DNA from: Saussurea involucrata
Taxonomy: Eukaryota > Streptophyta > Magnoliopsida > Asterales > Asteraceae
NCBI GenBank assembly: GCA_033807775.1
Contig: CM066322.1
Coordinates: forward strand, 21,689,001-21,753,000
Length of the DNA: 64,000 bases
Direction: 5' to 3'
This document shows, one piece after another, positions 1 through 11,300 of this stretch. The notes under the pieces were generated by a model. The model ran no database searches and was not told the DNA's origin. It saw only the letters and a program-made list of their open reading frames with translations. The position numbers and the translations under genes are program-made. The number at the start of each line of letters is the position of its first letter. The first letter of the stretch is position 1.

Positions 1-262
1 GAATTGATTCCTCTTCTTTTTTGCAAAATCACATCCTGAAGGTAAGGAGAAACAGTGGGAAGGTGCCGCCTTTCTTTGACGATTTCCTCCTTTTTGAAAG
101 TGGATATGGTCCACTTTACTTTCTTGATTTTTCCTATATGCTGATCTTGCCAAGTAACCGAAATGAAATTATTTTTCTTACTTTGGTTGTAGGGGTATCG
201 GAATTTTCAACGTTTCCGGTATTTCCACATTTTTGCTACCCTTAACGTTACCATGTACTCAC

Positions 263-431
263 CAGAGGCTTTGACAATTTTACCATAGGCGTTGTCGTAA
301 AAGTCGTGGAGTTTGGGGGCAATGGTCGGGAGATCTTCCATTGTATCACCGATAAACGTCGTTATGGTCGTCGGAGTGTAGCCGAACGACTTCTTCTCAG
401 ATATGAGAGCCACAGAGGGATTTAAAGCCAC
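263..431 (-). other. Exon-like open stretch of unknown identity
   Basis: On the minus strand this stretch is open and non-repetitive in composition. It ends at 263 on a good plant splice donor (g|gtgagt at 262-257), so it could be an internal exon of a gene whose other exons lie outside or have been destroyed. The translated piece has a balanced composition and includes the short motif TTITTFIGDTMEDLP. I do not recognise the family. No convincing partner exon is visible before the GCN-rich tract. It may equally be a captured exon inside a transposon. Confidence 0.25.
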
Positions 432-507
432 AGGGGGATTTAGAAGTTGAAACTTCTATAAACCGAAGCACGTTGATGTCGGAAAACTCACCTGAGGTGG
501 TTTAATT

Positions 508-689
508 TTGAGATTTGAGAGAGACAGGGAGAGAGAGTCACAACGGCAGCAGGCGGCAGCAGGTTGGCAGTCGGCGGTAGCAGCAGCAGCGGCAGTCAGC
601 GAAACCCTTTCTGATGAAACAGGTCAAAAGAACAGATCCACAGCGGCAGCAGCAGCGGCAGTCGGCGTAGCAGCAGCAACGGCAGGCAG
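508..689. repeat. GCN/GA-rich low-complexity tract, left part
   Basis: Purine-rich gagaga sequence leads into irregular gcagcggcagcagc repeats. The tract resumes at 2181 after the inserted solo LTR, and both halves carry the ggcagtcggcgtagcagc variant. Open frames across it reflect the trinucleotide repeat rather than coding. Confidence 0.7.
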
Positions 690-2180
690 TGTAACAACCC
701 AAATCCAATATACACAACAATTCACATTTACAACATAACATTCATATAACGAACGAACTTCACATTACAAGTACGGTCCAGTAGTCTTTTACAATTGGAA
801 GAAAACCATCCTACTACAATCCTTGTACTATTTACATTCATAACATTTAATATTGCGATACAACTGCTAAACAAGCCAAAATCTTGATCCTATAATTCGT
901 CGCACAAGCCACCCATCGGTTACTCTAATTACTTGCTCTTACTTGAACCTCCACCTGGAATACATATTTTTAAAACAAAATGAGGGTTAGACCTGATGGT
1001 CTAAGTGAGAAATCCCTGTTAGTTTAAAAACCATTTATATAAACTTTATTCATATAAATCACGCAACACAATCATATACATCAACTTAACTCACATATCT
1101 TATGCTTTCCCTTTTCATTCCTCCTGGCCATATTAGTGGTAGCAAGCCAACTAATATTATACAACGCTGTACAACATCTACAGCCAAACAACGCTATACA
1201 GATTCTATAGCCAAACACACCGGTCCTAAACCCGACCAACGTATTATAACACATTTATAATACTCATGTAAATATAATACCTTTCTATATTATAATTCAC
1301 ATACAACGCATAATTATCAACAATTTCATTCCCAATTCCACACATATACGTATTTCAGTTAAAACGTTTTTAAAGTAAAACTCACCTGTTTTGGTTATTA
1401 CACACGTTCGCAAGCTTCTTTCAAAACGATTCTATCTCTTACCACGACTCCACAGAATCTGAAACAAGTTAAGATACACACATCGCTTTACTAACCAAAC
1501 ACATAAAGCCTAACAATTTCCCATCCTCAGCTATCTCATTACACACTGTGCTTAACTCACTACCGGGACTACACAGGGTACCGGGACTTATACAGTACCG
1601 GGACTCTTAGTACCGGGAGTTCCTATACCGGGAGTTCCCATTACCGGAACTCTCACTACCGGGAGTCTGCTATACCGGGACTCACACTACCGAGAGTCTT
1701 CTATACCGGGACTCACACTACCGGGAGTCTTCTATACCGGGACTCATACTACCGGGAGTCTCTAAGAACACAGTCGGTTTCCAATTACCCAAAAATCGAT
1801 TGAAATCCATTCAAGTCACGGATTTAGAGATTCTAAACCGATAGAAGTCTAATACTACTGATTATAGACACAAATTGTAAAGGACTTACCTCCAAATCGA
1901 TTCTAACTCACTCGATTGATGTAGCAACCGTACTTTCGTCTTCTGCTCCTTTTCACCTCCGCACACACAAACACTTTTCTATATTTGGAAACTGAGGGTT
2001 GTTCTGATACCTATAAGGTATATATATAACAATTTACACTTTTGGCTTAAATTATTCCATAAGTACCAAAACACCCTTGAACTTATAACTTACCTCCAAC
2101 TTACCCTAAACATTAAATCTTAAGGTTAAATATTTTAACTGATAGGGAATTTATCTAACTGACTTACCCGGGGTATTACA
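690..2180 (-). mobile_element. Solo LTR of a Ty3/gypsy-type element, 1,491 bp
   Basis: The element starts tgtaacaaccc and ends ggtattaca, the TG...CA termini of an LTR. It is flanked by the 5-bp direct repeat ggcag (685-689 and 2181-2185), a target-site duplication. No gag or pol lies next to it, so it is a solo LTR left by LTR-LTR recombination. I favour minus orientation because the minus-strand end (gggttgttaca) resembles the U5 end of the Tekay LTR further right. Around 1,560-1,760 it holds short tandem repeats with alternating taccgggact and taccgggagt cores. Confidence 0.75.
1558..1762. repeat. Tandem repeats inside the solo LTR
   Basis: Units built on taccgggact(c) and taccgggagt(c) alternate at least ten times. 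The later part settles into a period of about 36 bp. The Tekay LTR at 15,431-15,630 carries a different tandem array in a comparable place. Confidence 0.7.
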
Positions 2181-2262
2181 GGCAGCGGCAGGCAGCGACA
2201 GCAGCGGCAGCGGCAGTCGGCGTAGCAGCGGCAGCGGCTCTCTCTCTCTCGCTTTCTCTCTC
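2181..2262. repeat. GCN/CT-rich tract, right part
   Basis: This continues the tract interrupted by the solo LTR: ggcagcggcagg repeats followed by a ctctctctctc run. The first five bases are the LTR target duplication. Confidence 0.7.
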
Positions 2263-3018
2263 GAAAACCCTAAGTTGAAGAACCCTCTGCCTGGATAAGC
2301 CTAAATTCTTAAGCACCCAAAATATGAAATTTCAACCATTGTTATGTTTTAAATTATTTTATATGTTATGTTAAGTAATAACATGTTTTTAAGTAAAAAA
2401 CAGTCGAAATATATGCAAAATCATTTAAACATAACATTTGGTAAATAGTTATATTGTATTTAGTATTTCACCATATACAGGGTTAAAATGGTCATTTTTT
2501 GTCGGTCAACACCAAATCCAAAAAGTTTGGTAAACAATCATTTTCCAGTCAACACTTATTTTAGACAGAGCCGCTTATTCTAGTCAGACCTCTTATTCTA
2601 GACAACGCTTATTAGTTATTGTTGGTAAAAAACCCCTGAGTTAGGTTTTTCTACTTGCTTTCAGAGTTTCAGTCGTTTCCAGCATAGTTGTTTATCACTT
2701 CATCGGCGGAAATGGAAGATTTGGGAACTGGACACACAGAAGTGGGCTGAAAATTTGGAAAAAGTGGGCTGGAATTGAAGCCTAACCCGACAGCCCCGAC
2801 CTGATCCGAACCGCCACCCAATCCATCCGATATCCGATCTTCTAATTGGACGGGTTTCGGGTTCTGTGACTCCACCCCGAAATCCGATCGGGGATTGGGT
2901 TTTGGGCCTCGACCCGCCTGAACCCGACCGATGCTCTCCCCTAGCCTCCTCGCTTATGCTTTTATGAAGTTGTACTGTACAACTTTGTTTTCGGTAAATA
3001 AACATTGCAAATTTTAAG
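2263..3018. other. Intergenic stretch without a recognised gene
   Basis: AT-rich intergenic DNA, then from about 2,640 a GC-richer stretch with repeated ccgaacc/cccga motifs. Short open frames here have no recognisable domain. I see no RNA gene. Confidence 0.5.
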
Positions 3019-3304
3019 GCCGTTTGCAAAACGCTTACCCGGGTAAGTGCTTACCAAGTTACATTAGCTTACCGGATGAATATGGCAAGGACCAAGAATC
3101 TTACCCGGTAAGAGTGGAAGCAAGGACCGAGAGTCTTACCCGGTAAGCAAGTGCGACGAATCTTACCACGGTTTAGCGCTTACCGGCTAAAATGTTGCAT
3201 ACGATGCCATTTTGGTGGACTAAAATCTTACCCGTGAAGTAAGTGATAGTGTTGAAATTTACCGGTAAACACTTACCTGAGTAAGTGATTAGGTAAACGA
3301 CCCC
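3019..3304. mobile_element. MITE with an internal ttaccsggtaag repeat
   Basis: The ends are imperfect inverted repeats: ggccgtttgcaaaacgcttac on the left against the complement of gtaagtgattaggtaaacgacc on the right. Both sides have tta/ttaa as the flanking target. The interior repeats the palindromic core ttacccggtaag and variants about eight times. The size and TIR/TSD type suggest a PIF/Tourist-like MITE. Confidence 0.55.
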
Positions 3305-4235
3305 TTAATGGGTTGGTGTTTTTTTTAATATACTCCTAATTATATATAGTTTTTTTTCATTTACAAAATTAATAATTTATATAAATTTACAAACCAAATT
3401 TAAAACAAGACATGTAAAAGTACAGTGTTTATACGATGTTGGTTTATATGTGAAACGTTCATGGCTGTATTTCCATACATTAAATAGTTCTTAATGTTTC
3501 TTATATGAAACAACATTGTATAGACAATACATTTTCACACATGTTTTATATGTTAAACAACACATAAATTTTGGTTTTTAAATTTGTATGATTTATAAGG
3601 TTTGTAATAATTATACCCTTGTATATAGGAGTAGGTTTAGATAAGAATGACAAAAAAGTTGAGAAGGTAAGAATGGTAAAAAAAGATAAAAACATATAAC
3701 AACATCGATGTTAAATAGAGAATAAAACATTTATTGATTGTTAGAATTTGTTTGACATCAATTTTGGAAAGGTTCACTTAGGTTTTGTCTAGACTATATT
3801 TTTGTTTCGTGCGTGCTCATAATTTTATTATTATGTTTCTCTCCCAATGTATGTATAGATGCAAAAAATTTCTGCTATGGTTGTGATTTTCTCCAATGTA
3901 TATATATTCCAAGCATTGTACTCGACATCGATCATATTGTACTTCTCGACGGTCTCCTCCTCCTGCGATTTTTCCGTTTCTAGGTTTTCCATGTAAAATA
4001 TAGTGTTGTTTTTACTCTTTCATTTCTGCAATTGTCTAGACGTGTGTGTTGGTATAGTATAATCGATTGTTGGACTATTTGTTTGTTGAAGTTATCAATA
4101 AATGATTTCCGTTTCTGTTTAAATCAATACAGTTCTTATTTGGAGCAACAATTTTGGAATGAGCTCGTTTTCAAGTTTTACAACATACGAGAATGGTCAT
4201 ATTTATCCGGTCATGGACTTGAGGGAAAGATCTTC
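3305..4235. other. Intergenic AT-rich stretch
   Basis: No gene or RNA recognised. The stretch is AT-rich with T/A runs and scattered stop codons in all frames. Confidence 0.5.
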
Positions 4236-4242
4236 CATAAAA

Positions 4243-4385
4243 TGAAAAACTGAGGAACACCATATGCACATGTGCATATAAGTAATTGAAGCTGTTTTTT
4301 TTTGTCTTTTATGCACATGTGCATAATGGTCATATGAACGGTTATCATGGTGTTCCTCAGTTTTTTTTTTTTTTTGCGGTTTTTC
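4243..4385. mobile_element. Palindromic MITE family P, copy 1 (degenerate)
   Basis: The sequence aaaaactgaggaacacc at the left is mirrored by ggtgttcctcagttttt at the right. Inside lie two copies of the self-complementary core atgcacatgtgcat. Three relatives sit in introns of the ABCG gene (6,163; 9,098; 10,478). Confidence 0.6.
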
Positions 4386-4769
4386 ATGGAATTCCATTGA
4401 ACGGTTATCATGGTGTTCACATTTGTATGCACATGAAGAGGTGATGAAATTCCCATTTTTTGGCAAAAATTATCGATTGAACTCGTCAATAAAGTTAAGA
4501 AGGTAAAACAAACTAGATATACCAGAAGATCTAAACACATTTCGATTGATAAAATAACTTAACACAAATTATATCAAAACGGAATATATTTTATCTTGAT
4601 TCATGTTGTTCCTGTTTTAGGAACTTACTTTTAAAAGCTTTTATTTTTGTGTCTGCAACAAGACATTCAAACAAAAAAAGTTTATATTAAGATTGATCTT
4701 TTGTTATTACAAAGTCACATATAATACATTCTTATTTTTTATTCTTAAACTTATAGTATGTTTTGTTAT

Positions 4770-4972
4770 ACGGAGGATCAAACGCGAACAAAATCAAAAT
4801 AAGAAAACAGTCAAATCACATGTGATTTTGCAATAAAATCACACGCAATTACAGAACACAATCAACGCAACGGTGAACGTGAATCACATGTGATTTTTAA
4901 CGTGATTCTAGTGCAGGTTGTTCTCTTATTTTATTATTTTGTTACTGTTCTCGTTTAAACCCGACTTTGTTT
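4770..4972. mobile_element. Foldback MITE
   Basis: The left arm (ggatcaaacgcgaacaaaat) is imperfectly inverted at the right (gttctcgtttaaaccc). The middle holds the self-complementary motif aatcacatgtgatt twice. It is a short foldback element with no coding capacity. Confidence 0.45.
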
Positions 4973-5308
4973 CGTTATTTACATAATAAAAAAAAAACAT
5001 ACTTAGTTTCCTTAAATGCATCAACCATATATGTTCCCTTGAATATACACATCTTGTATAATGCATACAAACTAGATGTTACAACATAGAAACCAAAAAT
5101 GGCTTCCAATTTTGTTTAGAGAAATAAAAAATGAATGAAATTTAAAATACATTTTATTTCTAACCTTGTACTATAAACTAATACAACTAACTATCCTTTG
5201 ATGATACAACATTTGTGCCTCTAATTATACTCTGTGAATACCTCTAAATCAAACCAAACAAACTCGGTATATCTCATTGTGATTATTGTAGAATGGAAGT
5301 CTTGTGAC
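4973..5308. other. Region downstream of the ABCG gene
   Basis: AT-rich sequence beyond the ABCG stop codon on the minus strand, which probably includes its 3' UTR. No other gene seen. Confidence 0.5.
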
Positions 5309-8300
5309 TCACCTCTTATGGACAATGAGCATGCCAAAGAATGCAGAAATACGGCTAATAACGCCAATGATGATGAGGATAAATATACACAGACCCCAAT
5401 CATGTACGTTGTAGCCGAATTTAAGAAGTGAGCCACAACGAGTTATCAGCCACACTCCAGAATACCTGCAGTGAACAAAGTTGATTAATGGAACCGGAAA
5501 TTGATTAGTGGAACGATTGCTAGTTTGGTTAAACTTTCAAGCCCAGAATGGAAAAAAAAACCTGTATAAATATCTTGCAAAGTAGTTTTATATAATTCAA
5601 CTAATAAAGCCTAAAACAGGTAGAGAAAAGAATCAAGAAGTCTTGTTTCTTTTGGTCCATTAAATATTTTTGATTATATGGATTCTATTTATATGATATG
5701 CCATAAGAAATGAAGATATGATTGTGGGGCCTATCTACTTGATTAAGGAAGAGATACAGATGGGAACCACAAAATAAAGAACGAAGGGAAATAATATAAA
5801 TAAATGAAATCTATGACCCCTGCACATTATTAAAGAAAAAATGGCTTCATACTCGAGAGAAGGTCACGAATTTAGTTAAATATACTATGAATACACTAGA
5901 AATAGATGTCAAAAAATCGTGTGAATACGGATAGGAGGGATGTATGTCTACATCCAAAAATACTCAGGAAATCCCACACAGAAGTAAGTTCCTATGTATT
6001 TAGGCCTTTCCTCTACCCTGAAGCTCTATTGATTTTGATAAAAGAATGTATAATAGACAATTTTTTGATATAAATTATGCTTCATTGCTGAAAACACTCC
6101 CAGATATGAGATAACTAAACATCTACCCTTATCTAGGGATCATATTATTGGTATATAGTGAGGTTTAGGGGAAAACCTAAAAACACGAAAAACTAAAGAA
6201 CACCCTGTCATCTGAATGGTATGCACATGTGCATACAAGTAATTGAAGTTGTTTTTTGGTTTTTATGTACATGTGCATATACACGTGTGCATGTTACAAA
6301 TTACTTGTATGAAGATGAGCAGACCATCCAGATGAATGGTTACTAGGGTGTTCCTCAGTTTTTCATTTTTTGCAGTTTTCCCTTGAACCTGACCCTATAT
6401 ATGTATTTATATAGGATAACATATGATTGTACCTGTTTGCATTTGCAATCACAAATGCTTCCAGAGCCCACTTAGGGTAGCACAAATTTGAAAGATTCTT
6501 CAAGAAATCACTATTTTGGGTCTGTGTCGAAACCAGAGTCAAAACTACAGGAATGAGCACCGCAAACTGCAACAAGTTTCAATCAAATGAGCACAAATGC
6601 AAAATGCTTAACCAAAGGGTCATTTACTCACCCAGCAGTGATTTAAACCTCATCAAATGTGAGGATAAATAAAATAAATATACTTCAAAAAATAAAAATG
6701 TAACTCACCAGCTGTGATGGACCAGGAGCAAGAAAGATGGCTAACATGTACCCTATGCCAGTTACACAGTACACAAGGCATAGCAAAACGGTATAATTTT
6801 CGGCAAAAGAAGATCTAGGGTAGCTGAAGAAGTAGAACATGGAGAGATAAACCGCTGGTTTTATCACCGTATTGAAATGATCGATCGTATCTTTGGCCAG
6901 AAAATGAGCTAGGCTGCTGATACCCGATGCACGCTCCCTCCAATATTGTAACTTGTCCAACGAAAATGTTCTCAAAGCCGAAACTTTGCATAACAAAGCT
7001 GAAAACCATGGTTAAGATATATCAAAACTCAACATTTTCTTCAATCACCATACTTAAACAAAACCAAACCAATCAAACCCAGATAGCCAAAACCAGTTCT
7101 TTAGTTACTTACATACTGCAATAATGGAGTAAGTGTAGCCAGGTGCCCCAAAAGTCTCTTCGTTCGATTTAATTATGGATCCCAAACATGCACCAGCAAG
7201 TAACAAGATGAGATAGTCTACTAACTGTAGCTTGGATTCTCGTAACCGCTGCTTAGCCACCCTGAGAAAATACTGGCATAAGAAAAAGAACCAACAATAA
7301 TAATGAATACATACATAGTTTAGGGTTTAGTACCTTCCAAGGAAGTATCGATATTGCATGAGAATTCCTGGAGTCTTGCGATTGGACAAGTCCTTTGTTG
7401 GCAAAAAATTATGGCGTATGATATCTCTTCGTAGTTCCACATTCGACTTCACATCCTGCCAAATTTCACCAGCAAACGAATGTTCCTCTGCTGAGCTGTC
7501 GGTGTCATTTAGTTGTTGATTACCTGAAAGTTGACCCTCTGGGAAGATATTAAGTCCACCAGCATTTATACGCATATCAGGGGGAACAGGATAACCCTTA
7601 TGAACCATCCATCTAACAGGAAGTTGTTCAAAATTTACAACACCCGAACTTGTGCTTGGTTTAACCATCCCTTCCAAAACATCTATAAAATAATCTGGAG
7701 GATTAACGCGATCCGGAACAGTGATTCCGAGCCCTGAAAAGTATTCTTCTACTTTCCTTACTGATCCATGATAAACTGTAAGTCCACCTTTCGCCAGAAG
7801 TATCAAATCGTCAAACATCTGGAACAAAGAGTAACTGAAACAAAATGGAATTAAACATCAATATGAAAAATCTTGAAGTAACCGCAAAACTTATGTCCAC
7901 AATGAAAAAGACACACACACACACAAGTTTGAAAAATATGTAATTTTTACACTTAATTAAGTAAATGACGATTTTACCCTTAACAAAAGAGGGAGTAATT
8001 TACCTTGGTTGGTGAACAACCATGCTAACGTTGACCCCTTCTAGAGTCTCCCTTCGAAGTGCTCTAAGAAGTAGTTGAGAAGACGAACTATCCAAACCAG
8101 ATGTTGGTTCATCTAAGATCAAAAGCGATGGTTCCATTACCATTTCCACGCCAACATTTACTCGTTTCCTCTGGCCTCCAGAGATTCCACGCTTTTCTAC
8201 AGTTCCAACCAAGGAACTTCTCACTGCTTGCAAACCCAACGACTCTATAACTCTCTCAACAACTAGAACCCTGTCTTGTTTAAGCATGTTTGCTGATAGC

Positions 8301-11300
8301 CTACAATGTTTGAAAAAAAGAATGTTAAAAAGCTTTCCTACTTAACGTGCAGCCAATTTTCAACTAATTTTCTTTAATTTTAGGATGGAAGACAGTTTTT
8401 GCATATTGTAGGTGTTAGGATATGTGGAACCCCTTCTGAATTCTCTCTAAAAGAGCCCTTATAGAGAAAGGGAGGTTCCTACATATATATATACACACAC
8501 ACATAGGTAAAGGATCTTGTGAGAAGTTGAGTTAACGGTGAGAAGCGTGAGAAATGGATCTGAACCCTTGATCTCTTTTAATCTCATGCCCTCCCATGAA
8601 TTGCGGCTTATAAGGGAATTGATCCGGTGCATCTCATTCTAATGTGCGTCCATTAACCACTTCTCACGTTAACCTCCACTCTCACCGGAACCCAACCCTA
8701 TATATAGGGGTAGTTTCACTTGCAAACCACCATAATTTTGCAAGCCGTGCAAACCGTCGATTTTATTGGTTAAGTTAATGAAATTGTTTCATATATTTGT
8801 GTTTTTATGTAAAAATGGAAAATTTTCATCGGACTGAGAAAATACATGAAACAATTTCATCGGAATGAGAAAAATACATGAAACTACATAAAAGCCACAA
8901 ATATATGAAACAATTTTATTAAAAAAAGAATTATATGAAACAATTTCATCAAATTATACAACTTCATGAACCAATTTCATTAACTTAACCAATGAAATCG
9001 ACGGTTTGCAAAATTAGGGTGGTTTGCACGGTTTGCAAAATTAGGATGGTTTGCATTTGGTCTCTCCCCTAAACCCTAAACCCTAATATATATATATATG
9101 GTCGGGTTTAGGGAAAAACCGCAAGAAAATGAACAACTGAAGAACACCGGGTAACCATTCATCTGAACCGTTTGCACATGTGCATACAAGTAATTTTAAC
9201 ATGCACATGTGCATAACAGTTAAAATTTGCAAATGTTTCTTTGTGTACCTGCACTTTGCACTGAACCAGAGATTCTCCTCCACGGTCAAATCACCATGAA
9301 CAATATCATCTTGTGGCACAAAACCGATGATCCTTTTATACGAATGGATCGAGTCTGGTTTCCCATTTACGAGAATCGAACCAGTTATCTTACATCCGTG
9401 TGCTTTGCCTGCCAGTGCAGAAAGAAACGTCGTCTTACCTGCCCCAGATGGACCCATGACCGCAGTTATTCGACCAGGCATGATTTTCCCAGTAACACAC
9501 CTCAAAAGATGTTTCCCTTTTCCTTTCAAAGTAAGAGTCAGGTCTCGGAAAGAAATCTCAATTTTGGGTCTTTTTCTGACCTCAGTATTAACAGCCATCG
9601 AGATTACTCCAGAGAAAGTAAGGTTCTGATTCTGTTGCATGGCTTTCTCTTTCTCAATCTGACCATAAGCATAGTTAAAGATCTGGCTATGAGTATGGAT
9701 TTGTTTTTCTTTCGGCATTTTCTTTTTATCATTCGTATCTTTATTATCCATACTGGTCTCATAACTATAAAGATCCTCTTCAATTACATCTCTACCAAAT
9801 GTTTGACTTCTGAGCTCCAATCGGCTTTCTTCCAAAGCAGGGGATGATGAATGAGACACATTTGGGGTCATTTGATTATTATTATTATTATCATCCACAT
9901 CCGCTCTACTTTCACTCAATATCGAAAGTTCCTCATCTTGTGGGGCAGCTTTAATACGAGAAAATGTACGAGATATTTGAAGTGCATGCTTCTTAGCAGC
10001 TTCTCTTGCCATTTTCCACCTTTCATGTGCCTTCACTTTCTCTTTTGCATGTCTTGCAGCTGCTTCCCGAGATTTAGCATGCCTTCTTTCCCGAGTGGTA
10101 ATTATTTGGTCAGAGCAGTTATAGATGATGATCAGAATAGTTAATATGGCAGCCTAGATAGTGGAGTAATTGAACATTAGATATCTATTTATTCGCCATC
10201 TAAAACGCAAGATTTATGCAAAAAATGGAAAGAAGGTTATAAATTGGTGCCATCGGATTCAGACCAATCATAACCAATAAACTGTTTGAGCATATATGGA
10301 GAGCTTACTATAAGCATTGCCCCATATGCATGAATATTTTGAGTTGAACTATGGCTATCACATGAGGTCAACTTGAAGCATGCTGCAAGTAAAGACAATA
10401 AAGGTCAGATTTTTAATAAGATAGTGTTGAAGGGGAGAAACTAAAATACCCAAAGAACTGCGCCATTATCCAATAGGGTCAGGTGCAAGGGAAAACCTCA
10501 AAAAAAAAAAAAAAATGGGGAACACCAAGGTAACCATTCATCAGGACGATATGTGCGATATGCACATGTGCATACAAGTAATACGTAACATGCACATGTG
10601 CATAAAAACCAAAAAACAGCTTCAATTACTTGTATGCACATGTGCATATCGTCCAGATGAATGGTTTACCAGGTGTTCCTTAGCTTTTCAATTTTTTGAG
10701 GTTTTCCCCTGAACCTCCCTCTATCAACATAAATATAGAGCATATTGGTGGCTAGATGCATTCTTTCTTGGCTTTAAAAACACGTTTTTTTCAACTATTG
10801 CACCATTTAACTCATGCCAATGAATCACTTACGTTTCTCAGATGTAGAGCCTTGTGAACAGTAATGCCTGAAATTGCAAGATTTAGGGATCAGTATTTGA
10901 AATAATATTTTTCAGATGAGACCCACATCTAACGATAATAAATGGCAGTAGAAATGGTTGGGGACATAGAATTATACCCGCTGCTGCAAGGTAATTGTTG
11001 CGTACTTGATGGACAATATGACCCTGATGAACAAAAAAGCTCGCTACTAGTGCGAAGATCTGCCCATATGTTTGCTCCACCACACGTATGATTAGGCCTT
11101 CCGGCAGGCAATTGGTAAGAATATCTGCAAATAAACCATCAATAAATAAGCTGCTCACAACTCATAATGCGTAAAACACAGAGCAGAAAGAGCTTTTACG
11201 AACTTACGGTCTACATATGCCGCTATCTCTGTCAAGAGTTGCAGTTGGGCAGTGTGAACCCAATGGGCAGGCTATAATAAATATAATAACCAAGAAATTA

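Larger units (their letters stand above)
8301..9248. other. ABCG intron 8, packed with MITEs
   Basis: This 948-nt intron is the second longest in the gene. It holds a foldback segment (about 8,510-8,695), a second foldback MITE (8,707-9,069), a short interstitial telomere-type run and part of MITE family P (9,098-9,230). Donor (gtacac at 9,248) and acceptor (ttgtag, ending at 8,301) remain intact. Confidence 0.7.

Noticed and set aside
508..741. Ala- or Cys-rich protein at the left edge
   Set aside because: Trinucleotide repeat read in several frames; it is split by a solo LTR and has no domain.
7113..7117. Alternative donor gtatgt for ABCG exon 11
   Set aside because: It leaves exon 12 out of frame; the donor gtaagt four bases later keeps the phase and gives the family sequence AVSLLCK.
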